Assembly (NCBI RefSeq): GCF_963675165.1 | Contig: NC_087389.1 | Location: 4,634,620-4,698,619 of the forward strand | DNA: 64,000 bases | DNA from: Halichondria panicea | Taxonomy: Eukaryota; Porifera; Demospongiae; Suberitida; Halichondriidae | Direction of reading: 5' to 3' | Shown: positions 39,201 through 50,200 of the stretch, in pieces | Layout: every line of letters starts with the position of its first letter | How positions within the stretch are numbered: the stretch's first letter is position 1 | Made by a program: the position numbers and the translations under genes | The notes under the pieces: model-generated | What the model was told of the DNA's origin: nothing | Databases searched by the model: none | The model's input: only the letters and a program-made list of their open reading frames with translations

Positions 39201-41609
39201 GTCACCCACCCTTGGGCAGACTAACAATGGCTGTAGTAAAGAGGTGGCCTAGCTGCTGACACAGGTCCAAACACTGTCACAGCTGAGGACACTTAAGGGC
39301 CTACACGTATTATATTATAGAGGGTGGCCTGCTTATAAATGAATGTAGAGACGGGTTCCTCTTATACACCAGAGGCTCACCACTCGAGGCCATGGGTAGG
39401 AAGAGTCTCCGATTCATACAGTGCAGCTGTAGAGGGCTCATCTGAACTGCCTTGTCCTGGGCAATCACAACATCTCCTATATAGGGGAGGGAGGAGGGGG
39501 GTAAGAATTGGTAACAGGGTATGGTGAAAAATGTTTCCACACACCCCAAAAAATAATGTACTAGATTGATGAATAGAGTTGTACCTACATGTAATGCCTG
39601 ATATACAAATGTACATGGGAAGGAAGGATACAATATTCCAGCACATAATTATATACATGTATTATTCTAACACATTACAAGTTCATGCTAACATTTCATG
39701 CCTGATGGGTACATACAGCACATACAGTACAGCAACGTGCACAGGTCATGGCTTTAATCACAACCCCACCTGCTACTGATATGAATCTCATCCTCTGAGG
39801 TACAGTACCAGGATATTAAAGGTCAAACCCACTAGCCAAATTCATGAACCCTCTAAGCATTTTCACACGTGCAACCAACTGGCAGAGGAGTATCACATTC
39901 ATACAGGGGAGAGGCAGTGAGTTTCATTGTACATGTAGTACAATGATAACAGGAAAGCTTTGTTTTGATTACTGAACAGGATTTTATTACACAGAAAATA
40001 CTCTCTTTTTTGTAACAAAGTGTATTTGTAATCATAATGCACTATACAACCTGTACCTTGCTGATAGAAGAAGCGGGCCAGGCCCTGGGTCACACTCAGA
40101 ACGTCCTGTGTGTGTGTGTGTGTTGTTTGTACATGATGAAAACAGTTCATTGTTTGTTCAAGACTCGCTTGTTTTGAAAATCACAATTGTGATTTTCAAA
40201 ACCAACCAGGTTCATTGTTAGATCGTGGCTGTAATAAAGAGGTAGCATGCTAACACAGGTCCAAACACACGCTTTGGGTCCACTAACCTGGCTGTGAGGG
40301 CAGCCTGCTTATTATGGTGAACAGGTTTTAACAATCATTGACATGCACTCTCAATAATTCTCAATCTTTCCTACCAAGCCGACTAAAACCGCCTACAAAC
40401 TCCCGACAAGAATCCTAGATCCGCCACTGATTCTGGTGCAATTTTAGCTCACAAGTCACATAATAGCAGTACAAATGCCTTGTACTATAGACGGGTAGTA
40501 ATTTTAGCGTTTTCAGATTTTTCTCTGTTTTTAGACTACCTGAACAAGCACTATAGAGACTACACATACACACACACACAAATGATCCACTCACACAGAA
40601 CGGGTACTCCAGAAACTTGAAGAGCTCTGTCGGAGCGACTGGACAGTTCTGTACCACGGCCATGAGCATGCCCTCCAGCACACCCTGGGTTTCCATTAGT
40701 TCCCCTTTCTTGAGCTTGGCAAAGAAACCGAGCACTCCTCGCGATGGGAGGAGCTGACGGTCCACTCCGTACAGACTCACTAGCTGTGTGTGTGGTGTGT
40801 GGGGAGAGGGGGTGTGGTCGGATTCGTATGTATAGAGGTGGCAAATCAATAGAGTATTAATTTTACACCATGTCCTGAATGCTTGCTTGTACATTCATTG
40901 TTTCTTTTTTACAATATAGGATTGTACAGGGCCCAGCTGTTGTATATTATAGCGCTAGCAACAATTCTAGTGAAATAATGAGAACTATACATGTAAATAC
41001 AGGTAGAGAAAGGGACTCACCACTTTGTGCAGATCCACAAACTGTTGGTAGGTCCGCAACACTGTCCATTGGAACCCTCCCAGCACAGGACACACCGTGA
41101 AGTACTGCAAGAGAGAAGTATATAAGCAGACGGTGTAAATGATACATGCATGTACATGTAATATACGTACATGTACATGTACATACATGTAGCTTAAGCT
41201 TAGAAAGACCTTAATTCAGCCCTGTATAAAATGAAGTGTGTACAAGCTTCAAACAAGAGCTTGTAAATGGCTTGTAGCATACTATACTAAACAATACATT
41301 GTTAATAATTTCTAAATGCAAACTTATGTTCCACCCCATCAACTCGGGACAACTCACAGTGATTCCGTTCTTCTCCACAAAGCCAGTCACGCGTACACTG
41401 CTGAGCACTGGAGAGTCAAACAGCGGCCACTCTTTGGGCAGACCAGACACACTCTCTTCAATGTCCCCCATAGTTGCACCTGTTGTCTCACTTGTGTGGC
41501 TTTTCAAGTCACCTCTGTCAAAAGCTTGTCTCTCCTCTTCTGAGAGCCACTCGCGGCTGATACTGTCGTACAGAAAGCTGCCGCAGTTTTGCCTTAGAGC
41601 GTGAGTCAT
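30293..41609 (-). CDS. NISCH-like: Nischarin-like PX-LRR protein, 20 exons
   Basis: Exons (5' to 3'): 41609-41358, 41104-41021, 40783-40595, 40105-40057, 39476-39381, 39099-39032, 38871-38683, 38512-38306, 37810-37742, 37440-37314, 37006-36948, 36710-36582, 36243-36160, 35966-35909, 35817-35711, 35425-35328, 34818-34717, 34060-33864, 33600-33435, 33173-30293. Summed, they give 5,211 bp, one frame of 1,736 residues. Residues ~68-185 form a PX domain (FTVCPVLGGFQWTVLRTYQQ, then FVDLHK), ~355-505 leucine-rich repeats (LPYLEKLDLSFNYIEDIENL; LRVLDLSRNKISDL; LNYLILQGNPLEQSPSYR, the capping repeat), then an acidic/basic linker (RRSPTKKKRKSTKT). A Ser-rich region and a large C-terminal region follow. 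Order and motifs fit nischarin (human ~1,500 residues), an endosomal PI3P-binding scaffold linked to integrin alpha5, Rac/PAK and LKB1. The donor of exon 15 (GTTCTA) is weak. The 3' end was copied with the transporters. Confidence 0.85.
34519..34532. repeat. G homopolymer in nischarin intron
   Basis: A run of G residues interrupts otherwise AT-rich intron sequence. Comparable G/C runs occur at 36,714-36,729, 42,856-42,868 and 48,158-48,174. Length in such runs is unreliable in assemblies. Confidence 0.8.
34938..35036. repeat. CA/CACACG microsatellite in nischarin intron
   Basis: Runs of CACACACG and CACACGCACATT units. Long open frames across it on both strands (poly-His/Thr and poly-Val/Cys/Arg) are artefacts of the repeat. 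Similar CA tracts lie at about 37,671-37,739 and (TG)n at 38,877-38,917, right next to splice acceptors of the same gene. Confidence 0.9.
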
Positions 41610-41639
41610 AAGGAAGAACTGTAGGTGAGCTAGGCTAGC

Positions 41640-41850
41640 GACTTAATCATAAATCATTTCAGCAAGACTTTGCACCATGTTTACTCCTCAGTGGTGTAAA
41701 CAAGCCACGCCCCTTACAAAAAAGGGATGTGGTTTGTGATGAATCTCGAATTAGCGCCCTTCCTAGGGCCAGGAAGAGACCGTCTGAATTACAGTTTTAT
41801 TTCACAGGCTGAAATTCCAGCGGCTCCATCAGATTGAGTCATATAGGAGG
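41640..41850. promoter_or_regulatory. 5' flank of nischarin-like gene, duplicated block
   Basis: The sequence just upstream of the nischarin ATG is repeated at 46,925-47,058 and 47,348-47,460, there lying between a nischarin exon 1 remnant and the start of UTP23. Shared words include CCTTACAAAAAAGGG/CCCTTACAAATAAGGG, GGGCCAGGAAGAGACCGTCT and CCAGCGGCTCCATCAGATTG. Because the two genes are divergent at the second site, this block probably contained a shared nischarin/UTP23 promoter. That is inference; no core promoter motif is decisive. Confidence 0.45.
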
Positions 41851-41929
41851 TACATACTTAAAATGTAAATATCTTTCGATTGCAACATTAAAAAAAATTG
41901 TGCTACAAACCACACACGCTGCCCGTAGT

Positions 41930-43621
41930 TAGGCCTTGCCCAATTATGCTAGCATAATTTTGAGACTAATAGGTGCGGTGGAGCATTGAGCATTATATAT
42001 GCTAAGGTAGAAAGAAGTTCAATAGTATGAATAATACCAATAGTTAACCTTTACACGTACTTCTGAGCACATGGTCCACGTCGTGGCTAGACTGAGTATA
42101 CGTATGGAAGGTGCTAGTATAAGTAGTACTACTAGATCAGTTGACTTTTTTCTAAGATTTCTTTCACCAATAATACTTCTTTATATACAGGGTTTTGCAA
42201 AATCCTTGCAACAGGGCTAAACAGACACTGCAAAGACTCCCATATATGGAAGTCAACTGCTGACTATAATATTTTGGGTACAGGGTTTTGCAGAGTTCTT
42301 GTAACAGGGCTAAGCAGACACAGCAATGACTTCCATATATGGAAGTCAACTGCTGACTTTTACTATTAATTTTATTATTACTTTTATTATTGTACATGTG
42401 CAGGTATCTGTATTTTGAATTGAAAGATGTCCTGGAGCCTTAAGAGAGCATCAGCTTATTCACAAGATTTAATTAAGGTGGTGGGTGGTGCACCATGGAA
42501 ATGCTTATCAGGGTGTCATTGAAAATAGCAACAGTTCTGCACACAGTTGAAGCAAATTGTCTTGTCACCAACTTTACGACATTTCCACCTGGTACACCGT
42601 CCATGCACCACCTTAAATCTTGTCAGGATGTCCTCCTGATCTTGTGATGCTCTCTTTTAGGCTCACAGGACAACTTTCAATTCAAGCCATTCAAATAATT
42701 ATACACATACCAGAGTGTCATACAATTGCAATTAGAGAGGGGACACATTACCATTTGAAACATCACCAGAACATAAAAAAACAGGTCAACAGTTATTTCG
42801 ATACCCTACCGCTATGGACACTCAAATACAACTGAGTACCTAAATGCACATTTTAGGGGGGGGGGGGGATTGGAGCCAGAGGAGGGATATAATCATATCC
42901 CTCCTCTGTATGAGCAGTATGACACCCTGCATAGTACACACAATATTTTAAGTCAGCAGTTGACTTGACTTCCATATATGGAAGTCATTGCTGTGTCTGT
43001 TTAGCCCTGTTGCAAGAATTCTGCAAAACCCTGTAGAAGTGTTTGTGATGTTGCAGTATAATTCTCGTTTGATTTTGAGACTAATGGGTAAGAATTAAAG
43101 ACTAATAGGTACTATAATAGAAGCGTTTGTGATGTTGCAATATAATTCTCGTTTGATTGAGACTAATGGGTAAGAATTACAATGCATGAGACTTGGAGAC
43201 TAGGCCTTGCCCAATTATGCTAGCATAATTTTAAGACTAATAGGTGCGGTGGAGTGAGCATTATGCCAGCCTAATAGGCAAAAAATATTAGCACATTAGG
43301 CATGATTTTCTAGTACAGTTAACTCTTCACAAATCTTAGGAAAGCCCAATTATGCTCAAAATATTGTTTATTAGTCTAGTCTCCAAGTGACATGCATTGT
43401 ACCTAATTCTTACCCATTAATCTCTAAGTATTACCCATTAGTCTCAAAATCATCAACGAGAATTATACTGCAACATCACAGACGCTTCTACATAATCTTC
43501 TAAAGAAGTATTATTGGTGAAAGAAATCTTAGAAAAAAGTCAACTGATCTAGTACCGGTATTGTCTTTAATTCTTACCCATTAGTCTCAATAAAAATCAC
43601 CAACGAGAATCATCACAAATA
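41930..43621. mobile_element. Nested repeat cluster replacing most of a UTP23 copy
   Basis: The outer parts (41,930-42,170 and 43,200-43,620) are members of the repeat seen at 2303-2600, beginning AGGCCTTGCCCAATTATGCT and carrying AGTCAACTGATCTAGTA. Inside, a ~90-bp motif (GGGTTTTGCAAAATCCTTGC ... CATATATGGAAGTCAACTGC) occurs twice in tandem at 42,187-42,360 and once inverted at 42,955-43,035. In the centre, 42,446-42,655 is a further inverted repeat whose arms share AAGAGAGCATCA, CAAGATTT and AAGGTGGTG. No coding gene seen. Confidence 0.6.
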
Positions 43622-43813
43622 TCCTGCTCAAGTATACATCAATAGCCAATAATTAACTTTGAAATAAATACTTATTAGAGGGTAACTAAGCTAGCCTTGT
43701 CACAGTGTTTTTAGTATGTTCATGATTCTGTGAAGGTTTGTGCATGTAATGTACATGTATGGTAATTAACCACACTAGTACCCCCTATCTTACAATGATG
43801 CTCATACTTTCAG

Positions 43814-43947
43814 AAAAAGAGACAAAAAATTCAGCAGAAGAAAGCGTTAGAGATTTTGGCTGAAGTGGTAAAGTCTAAGAACTTGTCAGAACTCAGAACA
43901 GCTAATAACAATATCTGTAGCCCTGATGTCTCGACGGGTTTGCTATA
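43814..43947 (+). pseudogene. Orphan last exon of UTP23
   Basis: Preceded by a TTTCAG acceptor, the sequence encodes KKRQKIQQKKALEILAEVV, nearly the same as the last exon of the complete UTP23 gene (52,043-52,144). After that the frame differs and runs past the old stop to a TAA at about 43,947. The other five UTP23 exons are absent upstream; repeats and the nischarin 5' end occupy that place. The exon belongs to a duplicated block that continues into SDR-A. Confidence 0.85.
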
Positions 43948-44352
43948 ATCAAATTATTAATTCCTGTGGTTCTACATCATTTCAATCTGCATATATAGCT
44001 GATCTCCTGACCACCATTGCAAATCATTTACCACTTCATGCATTCTTGGGTTGATCTCACATGGCTGTACACCATATATTGGAGTGAACTTATGTAAACT
44101 GATACATTGTAATAAAACATGCATAATGTTATAAAAAACTAAAAAAAAAAAATGATAATAATTTGAATTCCATACTTTACTAATTCAATTTACAGAATGT
44201 TAACAATTTATTGCAATTCGCTCGCTCGCCCCAAACATTCTCCTAGTTATGATAATAGAACATGAATAAAACATAAAATTATTTGATATTTTAGCATATA
44301 ACGTTGTTTATACATAGCTAGCTGGTACTACAAAACAACCGTCATGTGATAA

Positions 44353-45649
44353 TCAATATTCATGTATTGCTTTTCCTACGATTTCCCTCCATGAGGTTTC
44401 ATCCACCCACCCCAACTCTTTATTTGCCAGATCTGGGAGAGCATTGAAGGCTCTCATAAATTCAACTTGCATCGTACACATGGGAAGGATAGCCAGTCCT
44501 GTAACTACGTACAACCAGCGATTCAAGCGAGTGATTGGAAACAGCAGAGATAAAGGAATACCAAATGGTCTCGGAAGTCCACGTATTTTGGAAACGTGCT
44601 CCATTAGCTCTTTTTGTGAGCATTTTTCTCTCATAGTGATCATGTACACCTTACCACTAATTGTATTAATCTTGACGTGTCCATTCTTGTGTGTTCCACT
44701 TGTCACGCCATTTTCATGGATTCTTTGTACGCCTCCTCCTTTCTTTTGTTCATTGTTCAGCTTCTTCTCTGCCAAAACGTGTGCTTCTACAGCAGAGTCG
44801 ATGTGGACGTAGTCAATCTTAAAGTTCCCGTCTCCAACATACGCTACAATCGGCTTGCAAAAACTCTTCGAAACTTGATTGCTTTTACCACCCAGTAGCC
44901 CTGCCAGCCTAAGAGCAATAGTGTTGAGTTGACCACTACCATCAGCTTCACGAACCATTAACTCAGCCTTGCCTTTCGACTCAACGTATGCGTTTAGTGG
45001 AATCTCTGGGAAGGGGTCCGACTCTTGTATCAGGTCATCTGGTTTGTCCGGGAACTTGCTCATAGTTACAGAAATTGAACTCGTATAAATTAGTCTTTTT
45101 ACTCCTTGTGCTTTGCAGGCGTTTACAACATTTCTTGTGCCGTCTATGTTAACTCTTCGCATTTGGTTATTTGAAAATTTCACAGATGGTTGCAGACTAG
45201 CTGTCAAAAACACTGAATCCATTCCTTCCAGGGCCTTCAAAACATCCTTTTCGTTTGTGATATCCGTCTGTATATAGCTAGCCACACCTTGCAAGCGGCT
45301 GCTTTCAGATGGGATATACAAATCCAACGAGTGTATTGTGTAGGATCCATCTTTAACTAAGCTCTGAACCAATTTCTTTCCAAGTAGACCTTGCCCGCCG
45401 ATCACTAGAGCATTGTTTTCCCCTCCCTTCTCCTGCATATATTAAATGAGCATCACACTATTAGTATCATACTACAAGCATGTACGTATACACATGTACT
45501 ATAAGGTATCTTACATTCAATTTCTGCAGTTTTGATAATTGAAGCCTCTTGAATGGAATTGTCCTCTTTACCCTCAGCAAGACAGAGAGAATCCTTGCAG
45601 AGATGAGAATTGCTACCACAGCTGTAGCAAAGTAGACCAGATACGCCAT
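44353..45649 (-). CDS. 3beta-HSD-type short-chain dehydrogenase, SDR-A
   Basis: Two exons, 45649-45515 and 45432-44353, joined in phase 0, encode 404 residues. The N-terminus has one hydrophobic segment (residues ~3-25, LVYFATAVVAILISARILSV) followed by basic residues, a membrane anchor. A Rossmann nucleotide-binding motif follows (VIGGQGLLGKKL). The YTSS strand end and the YVESK motif give the YxxxK catalytic pair, with an upstream Ser. Conserved 3beta-HSD/NSDHL-family features include DxxNxxGTxNVV-like VNIDGTRNVV and DYVHIDSAVEAHVLAE. Substrate is unknown; the family oxidises 3beta-hydroxy- or 4-carboxysterols with NAD(P) at ER membranes. It lies in the duplicated block and is almost identical to SDR-B. 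Confidence 0.85.
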
Positions 45650-45850
45650 GGCTGATTTTGAACTAGTACCAAGCACAGAAGATCTAACAGTATGTTTGTT
45701 TGTTTGCCGCTCACAACTCATTGAGTTTCACCATAGATATAATTATACTTATAATTATACTATAAATTTATAGTATCTATGGTTTCACCACAGAAACCGG
45801 GCGACGCCCCACTGGTTAGCCTCGATTGCAGCATAGATTGCAAGTAGGCT

Positions 45851-45990
45851 CGTATGGCAAGCCAAGTGTAACAAAATCACCTACATAAACTTATCCTTCA
45901 CCCCGGGATAAGGTCCCTACCCCGGCGTAAGGGTGACCCTCACCCCGGGGTAACGGTTCGGTAATTTTGTTACACTTGGCTTGCCATACG
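45851..45990. mobile_element. 140-bp MITE with 28-bp inverted ends
   Basis: The ends CGTATGGCAAGCCAAGTGTA (continuing AACAAAAT) at 45851-45878 and its reverse complement at 45963-45990 are exact inverted repeats. The interior contains CACCCCGGG(G)TAA-type words in tandem. The paralogous position near 53,993-54,007, downstream of the same GCGACGCCCC...CTCGATTGCAG words, lacks it. Confidence 0.8.
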
Positions 45991-46342
45991 GTCGGGCCAT
46001 GCCCAACTACACTACCACTACCACCACTACCACTACCACGGTACCACCGTTGATCTCGATTGAACCTAGCACGATTATAGCCTCGCTTCGCTCGAAATTA
46101 GGTGGGTGGTATTCTTAATCTCAGAAAATTCACAAGTATTCTTCATGATCAATCACAAGTTTTAACATCAAAATAGGGAACAAATTGGGATTACATGTAC
46201 TCACTAAACTCGCTAATTAACCATCACATCTCAAATTTAACATCAGATCAACATCCGAAATCCAAAACTACTACATGTACATAATCGAATTGTTTCTTTT
46301 GACTTATTGTTTTTCTTTGATTCTTTGCCTTCAGCTCTCTAA

Positions 46343-46575
46343 TCACTTCCTTTGAGCTCCTCCCAGCCAATTTCTTTCTTTCCCAGAGCACCAGTAAACC
46401 TGAATGTACGAGTACACATCGTCATTTCGATCTTTTTCAGCTGGAATGAACAGGTCGAGGGAGTAGATCAGATAGTTTCCATCTTCTATGAGGCAGCGAA
46501 CAATCTGTTTGCCAAGACTTCCACTTCCTCCAGTAACAACAGCTTTGATCTTGCCCTCAGATTTCAATTCTTGGG
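46343..46575 (-). pseudogene. SDR-C-like fragment with internal deletion
   Basis: On the minus strand, sequence for the SDR Rossmann region (AVVTGGSGSLGKQIVRCLIE, through DDVYSYIQ) joins straight to the extreme C-terminal part (YWCSGKERNWLGG reads in a shifted frame of the GALGRKEIGWEDP motif). The middle ~750 bp of the gene, present in SDR-C (54,305-55,053), is missing. The 5' anchor is missing as well: homology stops at about 46,575. It is the counterpart of SDR-C in the duplicated block. Confidence 0.85.
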
Positions 46576-46671
46576 CGAAGTCATCAGAATTATAGCAGTA
46601 TAAATGAATCTGCCTGATCCTAGGGGGGCGAATTGAATGCATGCATGCATGCTCATGCAGCCCTGACTCAC

Positions 46672-47058
46672 AGCGATTCCGCTCTTCTCCACAAAGCCAG
46701 TCACGCGCACACTGCTGAGCACTGGAGAGTCAAAACAGCAGCCATTCTTTGACACACTCTCTTCAATGTCCCCCATAGTTAAGTTGCACCTGTTGTCTCA
46801 CTTGTGTGGCTTTTCAAGTCACCTCTGTCAAAAGCTTGTCTCTCCTCTTCTGAGAGCCATGCCACTCGCGGCTGATACTGTCGTACAGAAAGCTGCCGTA
46901 GTTTTGCCTTGGAGCGTGAGTCATAAGAAATAACTGTAGGTGAGCTAGGCTAGTGACTTAATACACCGGTGCAGACAGCCCAGCAAGACTTTCTACTCAT
47001 CCTGCAGTGTATTTACAAGCCCCTTACAAATAAGGGGTGTGGTTTGTGATGAATCTCA
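46672..47058 (-). pseudogene. Nischarin exon 1 remnant plus 5' flank
   Basis: Homologous to nischarin exon 1 (41,358-41,609) including its start codon (46,924), its GTGAGT donor and the upstream flank. Two 5-bp insertions (in GTTAAGTTGCACC and GAGCCATGCCAC) and a deletion break the frame. There is no PX exon downstream; instead the remnant abuts the SDR fragment. More of the same flank continues at 47,348-47,460 after an interruption that contains UTP23 exon 1. It shows that the ancestral order was nischarin and UTP23 head to head. Confidence 0.85.
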
Positions 47059-47229
47059 TGTTCTTGGTTTCATGACCCTTTTCTTTTGCAGTAAAGATCA
47101 TCACACAAATAATACCATAACGTGCATGAGATAGATAAAGGGTCGATAAAGGTGCTGACTTGGCCATAGGTTTAGGAGATCGAGAAGGCATGTATCAAGA
47201 AGGCCTGGCCTAGCTTAAAGAGAGGAGCA

Positions 47230-50200
47230 ATGAAGATCAAGAGAAATAAACAGGCCAAGAAAATCTTAACCTTCTACAAGCGTAACTTTGGACTACGTGA
47301 ACCATTTCAAGTTATAGGTATAAACTCGTGTACGTGCGTGCGTGTTAGTCTCATGAATTAGCTGCCCTTTCTAGGGCCAGGAAGAGACCGTCTGAGTTAC
47401 AATTTTATTTCACAGGCTGGAATTCCAGCGGCTCCATCAGATTGACTTATTCTAGCCATACCTTAAGGCAATAAAGAACTGCACGTTGCTGAATGCATTT
47501 GAATAACCATTTTACGCATGCATATTTGGTAAACACTTCACACGTAGAAGCTGCGAAACATAAGCAAGCCAAGCAGGGGTCCTTGGGCACAGAGGTAGCA
47601 CCACAGGCAAAACAAATAGGTTCTTGATCTTAGCCTAGCCTGCGCTTGACACTTTGTACAATTAATGTGGCTTAAGGTCACGAATTTGATTACATTCCAT
47701 TGGTGTTGTGAGCAATATCAACACATTCCTCATTGTGAAATGACCTTAAGACAAGAGTGTTCTCTGACCCTCTCCCACAAGGAGGGCAGCTGATTCATGA
47801 GACTTTACGTGTGTGCAGAGTTGGAAAGCACATAATTACGATCACATGGATTCTGTAGATTGTACGGCATCCCCCGTCTCAAGTAAATTTTCATAATTGT
47901 GAATTTACGTCTCTCCTTACCCAGTTGATGGCACGTTCAGTCAAGCTGCTCTCGTGGGCAAGATCCTGATCAAGGAACAGCTACCAAAGTACCTGGGGGG
48001 AGAAGTACAACTAGGTACATGACATTGTGTGGTTAATCGTGTTACGACATGTACATATCTCATTGAGTATTTTATTATTAACCAACAAACATATCCACTG
48101 CTGTACTAATGATTTTACAGCATACAGTACCTACACTATCCTAACACAAGTACACTACCCCCCCCCCCCCCCCCCTACACTAACCTCCTACACTACCCCT
48201 AACACACTACCCTTACAGTAACAACCCGCTGTGTGATATCAGAGCTGAGTTCCTTGGGTAATAAACTGAGTGGAGCCATGCACATTGCGAGGAGGTTCAA
48301 ACTGAGAAAGTGTACCCACAGTGGAACACTACCTGCTGCCGACTGCATACTTGCACTAATCGGTGAGACATCTAGTTGCTATGGCTCAATAAATTAGACA
48401 CCTGTGCTTAGTTAATTGTGGTGGTTAATAGTAAAGTGTTGTTATAGAGAAAGTGTGGGCAGCCATAGGTATGTAGTGGTTACCCGAGGCGCGCGTGGGC
48501 GGCCACGGGTATAGTAGTCCGTTGGTCTGTTTGTTTGTTTGTTTGTAATGTGTGAGTCTACTCACCTGCATGCCATGGCACTGCGTTTACAGCATGGATA
48601 GCCTTCATACAACAAGTTATTAATTTTAATAGTGGCAGAATTTCATGTTAAACCTTCGTTGTCAAATAAAAACGAGCAAAAGCTAAGAAGCTTGTGACTG
48701 GGTCTGCTTACCTGGATGCTCTAGCACTGCGTTTACAGCATGGGTAGCCTCCACACAACAAGTCAGTACTTCTAATAGTGGCAGCTTTCGGTGTTAAAGC
48801 TTCGTTGTCTAATAAAAGCGAGCAAAATGTAGCTTGAACAGAACTTGCACATGCGTTACTTATAACTGAAGTGATCCTGTACCAGGTCCAGAAACAATGG
48901 AACAGGGTCACTAACGTAGAAAGCTGTATATACCAGGAACAATATTGGAACAGGGTCACTAAAGCAGAAAGCTTGCTTTAGCTGACTGGGATCCATGCAG
49001 GACCTGGAGCCATACTTCTCTGAGACTCCATGCTTGTTTGCTGTGATCCTAATCCACAGTGCATATATTTATAGTACTACTACCTGTTCTCAAATGTTTC
49101 AGCATGCCTCCCAGTCTGGTTTAGTTTTATTGCTCCTGAGTTGCTGTGCAAGTCATGCATGATGATGATAACAACATCACTATATGCACTGCATTATATC
49201 AGTCTTCTGGTTTCTTTATAATCATGTCACCAGCCGAGGGTTTGCACTTTAGTGCTCTAGTTGGTTTGTCTGTCTGTTTGCGACATCTGTGAGCCTGCTG
49301 CTCACCTGGATGCCAGAGTGCTGGATGCCAGAGTGCTGCGTTTACAGCATGGATAGCCTTCACACAACAAGTTATTAGTTTTAATAGTGGCAGATTTTGA
49401 TGTTAAAGCTTTGTTGTCGAATAAAAGCGAGTAAAAGCTAATTACTTCTAAAAAAAGTAGAATTATAATTTGTTGCTTGTATAACTGAACACTCCTCTGG
49501 TTTTTATGAATCTATTTAGCAGTACAAATGCCTTGTATTATAGACGGGTAGTAATTTTAGCATTATATAGCGTATAAAGAGCCTTTAAGAAAATGTTGTT
49601 GGCCGCTTTAAATACTGTTTGTATGTGACAAAGATAACAGCTAGCACTTAACCAAACATTTATGCTTCATATATACGACATACATAATTATGTACATTCA
49701 CAATTCATATATACATGTATATGCATACGTACATAGTAATTATATGTACGTGCATGTGGGCTGCTTAGTAACTAATTGCATTGTGCACATGTTGTCTGTG
49801 CAGGTAGTGATAATCCTCATCATTATTTGGTGGCGAGCCAAGACCAGGACATGAGAAGGAAGTTACGTCACCTACCTGGAGTCCCTCTAATGCATATCAT
49901 CAGAAACACCATTGTTCTCGAGAAACCATCAGACTCCACACTAGACAAGGCTGAAGATGTGAGCTGTGCAGTTTACACAAGTATAATGAAGCCTGAAATA
50001 TTTGTCCTTTGTTGAGGTTTATTATGTAAATTTGGTGAGGGCTTTGTTGAGGTTTTATTGTGTGAATATGGTGAGGGCTTTGTAGAACAGCCTTTTGTGT
50101 TCTCAGGTAGGTTGAGAGGGAATGCTGCAGGTTGAGAGGGAATGCTGCAGAGTGGTTTTAAGTTATACTCTTACGGTAATTTAATTATTTATGTACATGT

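Noticed and set aside
30293-41609. Assignment to STK11IP (LIP1), another LRR protein
   Set aside because: A PX domain precedes the LRRs and the inter-domain order follows nischarin.
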